Part shown: positions 40,838-51,932 of the stretch, piece by piece
Numbering within the stretch: the stretch's first letter is position 1
Layout: the number at the start of each line of letters is the position of its first letter
Assembly: GCA_028752905.1 (NCBI GenBank)
Contig: JAQNBH010000011.1
Span: 30,378,017-30,442,016, forward strand
Direction of reading: 5' to 3'
DNA from: Cladorhizidae sp. MBARI D1340-BT2
Taxonomy: Eukaryota; Porifera; Demospongiae; Poecilosclerida; Cladorhizidae
DNA: 64,000 nucleotides
Made by a program: the position numbers and the translations under genes
The notes under the pieces: model-generated
Seen by the model: only the letters and a program-made list of their open reading frames with translations
What the model was told of the DNA's origin: nothing
Database searches by the model: none

Positions 40838-41185
40838 GGTGGCTGATGAAGTCATGCTCTCTTGCTCGTTGGTGTTCGTCAAGGTGCGGCTGGTGACTTG
40901 CCAAGTACTGTTTCTCATACCGGTTCGTTTCACACCAGATATCCTAGATGATATTGACGTGAATAATTGCTCGAAAGCATCCAGAGGCTCGACCACACCT
41001 TATTAGGCCCACCAACAGAAGAACAGAAGATACCACCATGCCACTTGCATCGCCTTCTTCCTCGTCTACGTCATAACCACCTCCCGCTCCATCCTCACCA
41101 TGCAAACTAACATCATCCCACCCATCACATTGAACCTCATGCCCCCCACCTTGAACCACGCACTCTTCATCTCGTATCTCTTAAC

Positions 41186-41320
41186 CTCTTCACCTGGAAC
41201 CTCGCCCTCTTCACCTGGAACCTCGCCCTCTTCACCTGGAACCTCGCCCTCTTCACCTGGAACCTCGCCCTCTTCACCTGGAACCTCGTGCCCTCTTCAC
41301 CTGGAACCTCGTCCTCTTCA
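41186..41320 (-). repeat. 21-bp coding minisatellite in the transposase acidic region
   Basis: Units begin at 41186, 41207, 41228, 41249, 41270 and 41293, with a partial one at 41314. The plus strand reads CTCTTCACCTGGAACCTCGCC; the minus strand reads the 7-residue repeat GEVPGEE. The 21-bp period keeps frame, but the 41270 unit carries two extra bases (GTGCCC in place of GCCC) that break it. In-frame repeat growth while coding, followed by decay, is the likely history. Confidence 0.85.
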
Positions 41321-41351
41321 CATTCATTATCAGCACCTTCATCTCCAACAT

Positions 41352-41485
41352 CTATAATAAAAAGAATATTTATTGGTTATTTATATTGTTGTATTTTTAT
41401 TGCTCTTGCTGTAGTAAATAACTTTCCTTCAAGGTAACCATCAAAGTCTCCATCACTTATATATATCACCATCTAGTTCATCCAT
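41352..41485 (-). other. Putative first exon and short intron of the transposase relic
   Basis: Read on the minus strand, an acidic start (MDELDGD) is followed by an AT-rich stretch with many stops and then TTCTTTTTATTATAG, a convincing 3' splice site. The donor is not certain; candidates are GTTACC or GTTATT shortly after the acidic segment. This agrees with an N-terminal intron in the transposase gene, though it is not proof of splicing. Confidence 0.35.
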
Positions 41486-41865
41486 GAACTTGATAAGGTC
41501 TAGGGTTCAGAGGAAAGTCTAAAATTGCTAATAATGAAATTCTTCAGGGAGGAGCTTGTGGGCAAATTTGGAGGGTGGAGTTGTGAGATCAAGAAGGTGG
41601 AGTTCAGCAACTAGAACTGCGCAGAGCTTGCAAACAGTTGAGAGTTCAGGGTTGGGTGAGGTGAGCAAGATTGGAAAAGAGAAAGAATTTGTGAGCTGGA
41701 ATAGTCGGCGCTGCAAAAGCAAGTAAGAAGCTTAGAATGGCAAGTCAACGTAAGAAACGTCTGCTCTAGAACAAGAAGGTGCCGATCACCGCACAAAAAA
41801 AACATGATGCGCAAAGCTAAGTTAGCGCCAATGCTCGAGATCCAACTAATAATTTAGCAAGGAGC
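41486..41865 (-). other. 5' flank or leader of the transposase relic
   Basis: Unique sequence between the right element end and the presumed start codon. On the minus strand it has pyrimidine-rich stretches and TGCTTTTGCAG (around 41711-41721), which resembles a splice acceptor. Two overlapping minus-strand ORFs of 64-67 codons show no recognisable features and no composition unlike chance. I see no TATA box placed convincingly. Confidence 0.35.
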
Positions 41866-41883
41866 GGGCGACTATAGTCGCCC
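41866..41883. repeat. 18-bp perfect palindrome, subterminal repeat 1
   Basis: GGGCGACTATAGTCGCCC is its own reverse complement. Its core CGACTATAGTCG occurs again at 41912-41923, 44 bp nearer the end. Repeated short palindromes close to one end are typical of subterminal transposase-binding repeats in DNA transposons. No such core is present at the left end. Confidence 0.7.
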
Positions 41884-41909
41884 TCCGCAATTACGTGAAG
41901 TTCAATTGA

Positions 41910-41943
41910 GGCGACTATAGTCGACAAACGCAGTTAAAGGGTT
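41910..41943. mobile_element. Right end of the composite element with subterminal repeat 2 and residual target
   Basis: CGACTATAGTCG (41912-41923) is followed by CGCAGTTAAAGGG to 41941 and then TT, the residue of a TTAA target. Satellite in reverse orientation starts at 41944 with GATAGGTCTCTC. Read on the minus strand the end is CCCTTTAACTGCG, comparable with CCCTACGCGTGCG at the left end. An alternative target TTAA lies inside it at 41934-41937. Confidence 0.55.
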
Positions 41944-44900
41944 GATAGGTCTCTCCCTGTGCTCTCTGTTGATATCAAACATCCATAATATTCTGCACAT
42001 TTCACTGTAATGGACTTGATATGATTCGAATGATAGGTTTCATTATGTGTTCTCTATCTTGATATTTGCCCTAATTTGGTCTATATGTTTCTCATTTTCC
42101 CCCCAAAAATCTTGTTATTTTGCCGTAAAGCTCATAACTTTGCTATACTTTACCCAAAAAAGATAATTTTTATATCACCGGATAGCCCTTCTAATTATCT
42201 GTCTTTTGTACGTGCCAAAATTTTGAGTACTCTAAGTATTAGCAAGTTATGGTGATTTGAAGTGGTAAGGTTTGCGATCTTTCCTGGCGTTTTCCAGTTG
42301 CCAAAGCGGTGGCCTGCCAGTGAAAAACCACTACATTTATTGATAATCTGTTGACATGTTGCAGATAAGGGCCTTCTCTATCAGTTGACAAAATCTGGGA
42401 CTTTGGTCTTGTTAATTAGGGCAGTTATGAATTGTACTCTTACTTGATGCTAAACATGTTAGCTTCGTAGATTATCCACACTTCACTGAATAGACTTGAT
42501 GTATAGCTACATATTAAGATAGGACTCTCTAAGTGCTCTCTCTTGATACCAAACATCCATATATTCTGCACACTTCACTGTAATGGACTTGCAAGATAGG
42601 TATCTCTCAGTGTTCTCTATCTTGAGCTAAACATGTTAGCTTCATAGATTCTCCACACTTCACTGAATAGACTTGATATATAGCTCTAAAGGTAGGCCTC
42701 TCTCTGTTCTCTCTCTTGATACCAAACATCCGTATATTCTGCATACATCGAATCACAAGATAGGTTTCTCCATGTGTTCTCTATCTTGATGCTAAACAGG
42801 TTAGCTTCATAGATTCTCCACACTTCACTGTATAAACTTGATATATAGCTATTAAGATAGGTCTCTCCCTGTGCTCTCTGTTGATATCAAACATCCATAA
42901 TATTCTGCACACTTCACTGTAATGGACTTGATATGATTCGAATGATAGGTTTCATTATGTGTTCTCTATCTTGATATTTACCCTAATTTGGTCTATATGT
43001 TTCTCATTTTCCCCCCAAAATCTTGTTATTTTGCCGTAAAGCTCATAACTTTTCTACACTTTACCCAAAAAAGATAATTTTTATATCATCGGATAGCCCT
43101 TCTAATTATCTGTCTTTTGTATGTGCCAAAATTTTGAGTACTCTAAATATTAGCAAGTTATGGTGATTTGAAGTGGTAAGGTTTGCGATCTTTCCTGGCG
43201 TTTTCCAGTTGCCAAAGCGGTGGCCTGCCAGTGAAAAACCACTACATTTATTGATAATCTGTTGACATGTTGCAGATAAGGGCCTTCTCTATCAGTTGAC
43301 AAAATCTGGGACTTTGGTCTTGTTAATTAGGGCAGTTATGAATTGTACTCTTACTTGATGCTAAACATGTTAGCTTCGTAGATTATCCACACTTCACTGA
43401 ATAGACTTGATGTATAGCTATTAAGATAGGACTCTCTAAGTGCTCTCTCTTGATACCAAACATCCATATATTCTGCACACTTCACTGTAATGGACTTGCA
43501 AGATAGGTATCTCTCAGTGTTCTCTATCTTGAGCTAAACATGTTAGCTTCGTAGATTCTCCACACTTCACTGAATAGACTTGATATATAGCTCTAAAGGT
43601 AGGCCTCTCTCTGTTCTCTCTCTTGATACCAAACATCCGTATATTCTGCATACATAGAATCACAAGATAGGTTTCTCTATGTGTTCTCTATCTTGATGCT
43701 CTATTAAGATAGGTCTCTCCCTGTGCTCTCTGTTGATATCAAACATCCATAATATTCTGCACATTTCACTGTAATGGACTTGATATGATTCGAATGATAG
43801 GTTTCATTATGTGTTCTCTATCTTGATATTTGCCCTAATTTGGTCTATATGTTTCTCATTTCCCCCCCCAAAATCTTGTTATTTTGCCGTAAAGCTCATA
43901 ACTTTGCTATACTTTACCCAAAAAAGATAATTTTTATATCACCGGATAGCCTTTCTAATTATCTGTCTTTTGTACGTGCCAAAATTTTGAGTACTCTAAG
44001 TATTAGCAAGTTATGGTGATTTGAAGTGGTAAGGTTTGCGATCTTTCCTGGCGTTTTCCAGTTGCCAAAGCGGTGGCCTGCCAGTGAAAAACCACTACAT
44101 TTATTGATAATCTGTTGACATGTTGCAGATAAGGGCCTTCTCTATCAGTTGACAAAATCTGGGACTTTGGTCTTGTTAATTAGGGCAGTTATGAATTGTA
44201 CTCTTACTTGATGCTAAACATGTTAGCTTCGTAGATTATCCACACTTCACTGAATAGACTTGATGTATAGCTATTAAGATAGGACTCTCTAAGTGCTCTC
44301 TCTTGATACCAAACATCCATATATTCTGCACACTTCACTGTAATGGACTTGCAAGATAGGTATCTCTCAGTGTTCTCTATCTTGAGCTAAACATGTTAGC
44401 TTCATAGATTCTCCGCACTTCACTGAATAGACTTGATATATAGCTCTAAAGGTAGGCCTCTCTCTGTTCTCTCTCTTGATACCAAACATCCGTATATTCT
44501 GCATACATCGAATCACAAGATAGGTTTCTCCATGTGTTCTCTATCTTGATGCTAAACAGGTTAGCTTCATAGATTCTCCACACTTCACTGTATAAACTTG
44601 ATATATAGCTATTAAGATAGGTCTCTCCCTGTGCTCTCTGTTGATATCAAACATCCATAATATTCTGCACATTTCACTGTAATGGACTTGATATGATTCG
44701 AATGATAGGTTTCATTATGTGTTCTCTATCTTGATATTTGCCCTAATTTGGTCTATAATTATGTTTCTCATTTCCCCCCCAAAAATCTTGTTATTTTGCC
44801 GTAAAGCTCATAACTTTTCTACACTTTACCCAAAAAAGATAATTTTTATATCACCGGATAGCCCTTCTAATTATCTGTCTTTTGTACGTGCCAAAATTTT

Positions 44901-47900
44901 GAGTACTCTAAGTATTAGCAAGTTATGATGATTTCAAGTGGTAAGGTTTGCGATCTTTCCTGGCGTTTTCCAGTTGCCAAAGCGGTGGCCTGCCAGTGAA
45001 AAACCACTACATTTATTGATAATCTGTTGACATGGTGCAGATAAGGGCCTTCTCTATCAGTTGACAAAATCTGGGACTTTGGTCTTGTTAATTAGGGCAG
45101 TTATGAATTGTACTCTTACTTGATGCTAAACATGTTAGCATCGTAGATTATCCACACTTCACTGAATAGACTTGATGTATAGCTATTAAGATAGGACTCT
45201 CTAAGTGCTCTCTCTTGATACCAAACATCCATATATTCTGCACACTTCACTGTAATGGACTTGCAAGATAGGTATCTCTCAGTGTTCTCTATCTTGAGCT
45301 AAACATGTTAGCTTCATAGATTCTCCACACTTCACTGAATAGACTTGATATATAGCTCTAAAGGTAGGCCTCTCTCTGTTCTCTCTCTTGATACCAAACA
45401 TCCGTATATTCTGCATACATAGAATCACAAGATAGGTTTCTCTATGTGTTCTCTATCTTGATGCTCTATTAAGATAGGTCTCTCCCTGTGCTCTCTGTTG
45501 ATATCAAACATCCATAATATTCTGCACATTTCACTGTAATGGACTTGATATGATTCGAATGATAGGTTTCATTATGTGTTCTCTATCTTGATATTTACCC
45601 TAATTTGGTCTATATGTTTCTCATTTTCCCCCCAAAATCTTGTTATTTTGCCGTAAAGCTCATAACTTTTCTACACTTTACCCAAAAAAGATAATTTTTA
45701 TATCATCGGATAGCCCTTCTAATTATCTGTCTTTTGTATGTGCCAAAATTTTGAGTACTCTAAATATTAGCAAGTTATGGTGATTTGAAGTGGTAAGGTT
45801 TGCGATCTTTCCTGGCGTTTTCCAGTTGCCAAAGCGGTGGCCTGCCAGTGAAAAACCACTACATTTATTGATAATCTGTTGACATGTTGCAGATAAGGGC
45901 CTTCTCTATCAGTTGACAAAATCTGGGACTTTGGTCTTGTTAATTAGGGCAGTTATGAATTGTACTCTTACTTGATGCTAAACATGTTAGCTTCGTAGAT
46001 TATCCACACTTCACTGAATAGACTTGATGTATAGCTATTAAGATAGGACTCTCTAAGTGCTCTCTCTTGATACCAAACATCCATATATTCTGCACACTTC
46101 ACTGTAATGGACTTGCAAGATAGGTATCTCTCAGTGTTCTCTATCTTGAGCTAAACATGTTAGCTTCGTAGATTCTCCACACTTCACTGAATAGACTTGA
46201 TATATAGCTCTAAAGGTAGGCCTCTCTCTGTTCTCTCTCTTGATACCAAACATCCGTATATTCTGCATACATAGAATCACAAGATAGGTTTCTCTATGTG
46301 TTCTCTATCTTGATGCTCTATTAAGATAGGTCTCTCCCTGTGCTCTCTGTTGATATCAAACATCCATAATATTCTGCACATTTCACTGTAATGGACTTGA
46401 TATGATTCGAATGATAGGTTTCATTATGTGTTCTCTATCTTGATATTTGCCCTAATTTGGTCTATATGTTTCTCATTTCCCCCCCCAAAATCTTGTTATT
46501 TTGCCGTAAAGCTCATAACTTTGCTATACTTTACCCAAAAAAGATAATTTTTATATCACCGGATAGCCTTTCTAATTATCTGTCTTTTGTACGTGCCAAA
46601 ATTTTGAGTACTCTAAGTATTAGCAAGTTATGGTGATTTGAAGTGGTAAGGTTTGCGATCTTTCCTGGCGTTTTCCAGTTGCCAAAGCGGTGGCCTGCCA
46701 GTGAAAAACCACTACATTTATTGATAATCTGTTGACATGTTGCAGATAAGGGCCTTCTCTATCAGTTGACAAAATCTGGGACTTTGGTCTTGTTAATTAG
46801 GGCAGTTATGAATTGTACTCTTACTTGATGCTAAACATGTTAGCTTCGTAGATTATCCACACTTCACTGAATAGACTTGATGTATAGCTATTAAGATAGG
46901 ACTCTCTAAGTGCTCTCTCTTGATACCAAACATCCATATATTCTGCACACTTCACTGTAATGGACTTGCAAGATAGGTATCTCTCAGTGTTCTCTATCTT
47001 GAGCTAAACATGTTAGCTTCATAGATTCTCCGCACTTCACTGAATAGACTTGATATATAGCTCTAAAGGTAGGCCTCTCTCTGTTCTCTCTCTTGATACC
47101 AAACATCCGTATATTCTGCATACATCGAATCACAAGATAGGTTTCTCCATGTGTTCTCTATCTTGATGCTAAACAGGTTAGCTTCATAGATTCTCCACAC
47201 TTCACTGTATAAACTTGATATATAGCTATTAAGATAGGTCTCTCCCTGTGCTCTCTGTTGATATCAAACATCCATAATATTCTGCACATTTCACTGTAAT
47301 GGACTTGATATGATTCGAATGATAGGTTTCATTATGTGTTCTCTATCTTGATATTTGCCCTAATTTGGTCTATAATTATGTTTCTCATTTCCCCCCCAAA
47401 AATCTTGTTATTTTGCCGTAAAGCTCATAACTTTTCTACACTTTACCCAAAAAAGATAATTTTTATATCACCGGATAGCCCTTCTAATTATCTGTCTTTT
47501 GTACGTGCCAAAATTTTGAGTACTCTAAGTATTAGCAAGTTATGATGATTTCAAGTGGTAAGGTTTGCGATCTTTCCTGGCGTTTTCAAGTTGCCAAAGC
47601 GGTGGCCTGCCAGTGAAAAACCACTACATTTATTGATAATCTGTTGACATGGTGCAGATAAGGGCCTTCTCTATCAGTTGACAAAATCTGGGACTTTGGT
47701 CTTGTTAATTAGGGCAGTTATGAATTGTACTCTTACTTGATGCTAAACATGTTAGCATCGTAGATTATCCACACTTCACTGAATAGACTTGATGTATAGC
47801 TATTAAGATAGGACTCTCTAAGTGCTCTCTCTTGATACCAAACATCCATATATTCTGCACACTTCACTGTAATGGACTTGCAAGATAGGTATCTCTCAGT

Positions 47901-50900
47901 GTTCTCTATCTTGAGCTAAACATGTTAGCTTCATAGATTCTCCACACTTCACTGAATAGACTTGATATATAGCTCTAAAGGTAGGCCTCTCTCTGTTCTC
48001 TCTCTTGATACCAAACATCCGTATATTCTGCATACATAGAATCACAAGATAGGTTTCTCTATGTGTTCTCTATCTTGATGCTCTATTAAGATAGGTCTCT
48101 CCCTGTGCTCTCTGTTGATATCAAACATCCATAATATTCTGCACATTTCACTGTAATGGACTTGATATGATTCGAATGATAGGTTTCATTATGTGTTCTC
48201 TATCTTGATATTTGCCCTAATTTGGTCTATATGTTTCTCATTTCCCCCCCCCAAAATCTTGTTATTTTGCCGTAAAGCTCATAACTTTGCTATACTTTAC
48301 CCAAAAAAGATAATTTTTATATTACCGGATAGCCCTTCTAATTATCTGTCTTTTGTACGTGCCAAAATTTTGAGTACTCTAAGTATTAGCAAGTTATGGT
48401 GATTTCAAGTGGTAAGGTTTGCGATCTTTCCTGGCGTTTTCCAGTTGCCAAAGCGGTGGCCTGCCAGTGAAAAACCACTACATTTATTGATAATCTGTTG
48501 ACATGTTGCAGATAAGGGCCTTCTCTATCAGTTGACAAAATCTGGGACTTTGGTCTTGTTAATTAGGGCAGTTATGAATTGTACTCTTACTTGATGCTAA
48601 ACATGTTAGCTTCGTAGATTATCCACACTTCACTGAATAGACTTGATGTATAGCTATTAAGATAGGACTCTCTAAGTGCTCTCTCTTGATACCAAACATC
48701 CATATATTCTGCACACTTCACTGTAATGGACTTGCAAGATAGGTATCTCTCAGTGTTCTCTATCTTGAGCTAAACATGTTAGCTTCATAGATTCTCCACA
48801 CTTCACTGAATAGACTTGATATATAGCTCTAAAGGTAGGCCTCTCTCTGTTCTCTCTCTTGATACCAAACATCCGTATATTCTGCATATATCGAATCACA
48901 AGATAGGTTTCTCCATGTGTTCTCTATCTTGATGCTAAACAGGTTAGCTTCATAGATTCTCCACACTTCACTGTATAAACTTGATATATAGCTATTAAGA
49001 TAGGTCTCTCCCTGTGCTCTCTGTTGATATCAAACATCCATAATATTCTGCACATTTCACTGTAATGGACTTGATATGATTCGAATGATAGGTTTCATTA
49101 TGTGTTCTCTATCTTGATATTTGCCCTAATTTGGTCTATAATTATGTTTCTCATTTTCCCCCCAAAAATCTTGTTATTTTGCCGTAAAGCTCATAACTTT
49201 TCTACACTTTACCCAAAAAAGATAATTTTTATATCGCCGGATAGCCCTTCTAATTATCTGTCTTTTGTACGTGCCAAAATTTTGAGTACTCTAAGTATTA
49301 GCAAGTTATGATGATTTCAAGTGGTAAGGTTTGCGATCTTTCCTGGCGTTTTCCAGTTGCCAAAGCGGTGGCCTGCCAGTGAAAAACCACTACATTTATT
49401 GATAATCTGTTGACATGGTGCAGATAAGGGCCTTCTCTATCAGTTGACAAAATCTGGGACTTTGGTCTTGTTAATTAGGGCAGTTATGAATTGTACTCTT
49501 ACTTGATGCTAAACATGTTAGCTTCGTAGATTATCCACACTTCACTGAATAGACTTGATGTATAGCTATTAAGATAGGACTCTCTAAGTGCTCTCTCTTG
49601 ATACCAAACATCCATATATTCTGCACACTTCACTGTAATGGACTTGCAAGATAGGTATCTCTCAGTGTTCTCTATCTTGAGCTAAACATGTTAGCTTCAT
49701 AGATTCTCCACACTTCACTGAATAGACTTGATATATAGCTCTAAAGGTAGGCCTCTCTCTGTTCTCTCTCTTGATACCAAACATCCGTATATTCTGCATA
49801 CATAGAATCACAAGATAGGTTTCTCTATGTGTTCTCTATCTTGATGCTCTATTAAGATAGGTCTCTCCCTGTGCTCTCTGTTGATATCAAACATCCATAA
49901 TATTCTGCACATTTCACTGTAATGGACTTGATATGATTCGAATGATAGGTTTCATTATGTGTTCTCTATCTTGATATTTGCCCTAATTTGGTCTATATGT
50001 TTCTCATTTCCCCCCCCCAAAATCTTGTTATTTTGCCGTAAAGCTCATAACTTTGCTATACTTTACCCAAAAAAGATAATTTTTATATTACCGGATAGCC
50101 CTTCTAATTATCTGTCTTTTGTACGTGCCAAAATTTTGAGTACTCTAAGTATTAGCAAGTTATGGTGATTTCAAGTGGTAAGGTTTGCGATCTTTCCTGG
50201 CGTTTTCCAGTTGCCAAAGCGGTGGCCTGCCAGTGAAAAACCACTACATTTATTGATAATCTGTTGACATGTTGCAGATAAGGGCCTTCTCTATCAGTTG
50301 ACAAAATCTGGGACTTTGGTCTTGTTAATTAGGGCAGTTATGAATTGTACTCTTACTTGATGCTAAACATGTTAGCTTCGTAGATTATCCACACTTCACT
50401 GAATAGACTTGATGTATAGCTATTAAGATAGGACTCTCTAAGTGCTCTCTCTTGATACCAAACATCCATATATTCTGCACACTTCACTGTAATGGACTTG
50501 CAAGATAGGTATCTCTCAGTGTTCTCTATCTTGAGCTAAACATGTTAGCTTCATAGATTCTCCACACTTCACTGAATAGACTTGATATATAGCTCTAAAG
50601 GTAGGCCTCTCTCTGTTCTCTCTCTTGATACCAAACATCCGTATATTCTGCATATATCGAATCACAAGATAGGTTTCTCCATGTGTTCTCTATCTTGATG
50701 CTAAACAGGTTAGCTTCATAGATTCTCCACACTTCACTGTATAAACTTGATATATAGCTATTAAGATAGGTCTCTCCCTGTGCTCTCTGTTGATATCAAA
50801 CATCCATAATATTCTGCACATTTCACTGTAATGGACTTGATATGATTCGAATGATAGGTTTCATTATGTGTTCTCTATCTTGATATTTGCCCTAATTTGG

Positions 50901-51334
50901 TCTATAATTATGTTTCTCATTTTCCCCCCAAAAATCTTGTTATTTTGCCGTAAAGCTCATAACTTTTCTACACTTTACCCAAAAAAGATAATTTTTATAT
51001 CGCCGGATAGCCCTTCTAATTATCTGTCTTTTGTACGTGCCAAAATTTTGAGTACTCTAAGTATTAGCAAGTTATGATGATTTCAAGTGGTAAGGTTTGC
51101 GATCTTTCCTGGCGTTTTCCAGTTGCCAAAGCGGTGGCCTGCCAGTGAAAAACCACTACATTTATTGATAATCTGTTGACATGGTGCAGATAAGGGCCTT
51201 CTCTATCAGTTGACAAAATCTGGGACTTTGGTCTTGTTAATTAGGGCAGTTATGAATTGTACTCTTACTTGATGCTAAACATGTTAGCTTCGTAGATTAT
51301 CCACACTTCACTGAATAGACTTGATGTATAGCTA
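41944..51334 (-). repeat. Satellite array C, reverse orientation (10 complete intervals)
   Basis: Same satellite as array A on the opposite strand. Landmarks (CATTATGTGTTC) are at 42047, 42959, 43811, 44719, 45576, 46428, 47336, 48193, 49102, 49959 and 50868, giving five long and five short intervals. The first landmark is 104 bp from the element edge, the same distance as landmark 37786 on the left, so both arms start at the same monomer base. A 2617-bp higher-order repeat is marked by ATATTTACCC at 42974/45591, CTCCGCACTT at 44411/47028 and GTTAGCATCG at 45134/47751. A 1766-bp dimer is marked by CTGCATATATCG at 48882/50648. The array ends mid-monomer at 51334. Confidence 0.96.
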
Positions 51335-51386
51335 ATATTATGGATGTTTGATATCAACAGAGAGCACAGGGAGAGACCTATCTTAA
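51335..51386 (+). repeat. Forward satellite remnant carried with P copy 2
   Basis: After GTATAGCTA of the reverse array the sequence switches to forward satellite (ATATTATGGATGTTTGATATC onward) for 52 bp, ending in GACCTATCTTAA. These bases match 37842-37893, so the duplication that made the second P copy began inside satellite and carried the junction with it. The breakpoint has at most 1-2 bases of microhomology. Confidence 0.9.
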
Positions 51387-51932
51387 CCCTACGCGTGCGT
51401 AACGCAATAATTGAACCCTCCTTGCGGGACTATTTTTGGGACAATATGGCTGCTCCACGTGTTGGCGAGTGTCCTGTCTTTATGCGCCTCTATTTCTCCT
51501 TTCTCTGTTCTTCCGGGTTCGAAAAGTTGCCTTGAAGACTCATCAAAGATTGGGGGAGAATATAAACTCTACCTTGGACTCTGGATTTTTCTTCGTGTAA
51601 AGATAAATGGTGAGCTGTAATTAGAATTGTTTAGTTACTTTCTTTTTGCTTGCTTTGTGATCCGTATAGCCAGCCTTCGTTTTTAGTAATCAAGCTTTTA
51701 GTTTCTTTGGTAGCCAGCAGTCCATCTAGATAGCGCTAGCGTCATTCATTTGTAGCTAGCAGTAGATCTAGCTAGCTAGTGTCGCTCTATCCAGCAGTAG
51801 CTCTAGCTAGCGCTAGCGTTTGTTTTACTGGTAGTAATTGTAGTGATACAACAGTGAACCTAGCGGGTAAATCAACTTCTTAGCTCTCATCGAAGTTCAC
51901 TTGCTACATTACTTACAAGCTGTGCCTAGGTA
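51387..51932 (+). other. Segment P, copy 2
   Basis: 546-bp direct repeat of 37894-38444. By eye the only difference is one GAACC unit missing near 51415, which exactly accounts for the 5-bp length difference. The YY1-like, E-box and ETS-like words and the ATG-GTGAGC junction are all retained. Near identity points to a recent duplication or gene conversion. It reads toward minisatellite copy 2 and then satellite array E. The CTAG-rich patch lies at about 51709-51823. Confidence 0.9.
51709..51823 (+). repeat. CTAG-rich degenerate repeat, copy 2
   Basis: Same three degenerate CTAG/AGCGCT-containing units as at 38221-38335, with no difference seen by eye. Confidence 0.6.

Larger units (their letters stand above)
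40838..41485 (-). pseudogene. Relic of a piggyBac-like transposase N-terminal region
   Basis: Minus strand, start to the right. An ATG at 41485-41483 opens MDELDGDIY and, after a TA-length frameshift, the acidic DGDFDGYLEGK. An intron probably follows, ending at an AG acceptor at 41353-41352 (TTCTTTTTATTATAG). The next exon begins DVGDEGADNECEEDE and contains GEVPGEE repeats, matching the acidic N-terminus usual in piggyBac transposases. Then three colinear motifs lie in three frames: GGPN (41013-41002), PLDAFEQLFT (40987-40958) and DIWCETNRYEKQYL (40943-40902), preceded by an in-frame TAG. Their order and spacing match the start of the DDE_Tnp_1_7 domain. The Asp catalytic triad region is absent, because minisatellite begins at 40837. 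Frameshifts, a stop and truncation make it non-functional. Family assignment is from remembered consensus, not a search. Confidence 0.6.
37894..41941. mobile_element. Candidate composite or decayed piggyBac-type element (4048 bp)
   Basis: Block between two satellite arms. The left end reads TTAA|CCCTACGCGTGCGT. The right end, read on the minus strand, is AA|CCCTTTAACTGCGT, where the satellite side has lost the TT of TTAA. Aligned, both ends share CCCT, five variable bases and TGCGT, an imperfect terminal inverted repeat. Inside are a promoter-like segment, a minisatellite and a minus-strand relic of a piggyBac-like transposase N-terminus starting near the right end. No catalytic domain remains, because the minisatellite begins where it should follow. 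It could be one element invaded by a minisatellite, or two unrelated ends brought together. The TTAA-CCCT ends are seen; the family assignment is inferred from them plus the transposase motifs. Confidence 0.55.

Noticed and set aside
41100..41357. 85-codon plus-strand ORF with SPGTSPS repeats
   Set aside because: It is the antisense reading of the 21-bp repeat; the minus strand gives an acidic repeat with a splice acceptor and transposase motifs in line.
41528..41814. Two overlapping minus-strand ORFs of 64 and 67 codons
   Set aside because: No recognisable motif or start context; they lie in the presumed leader of the transposase relic and look like chance.
37894..51932. P copies as long terminal repeats of a retrotransposon
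   Set aside because: They are direct repeats, but the ends are CCCT rather than TG...CA. No primer-binding site, polypurine tract or gag/pol is visible, and the interval is filled with inverted satellite.
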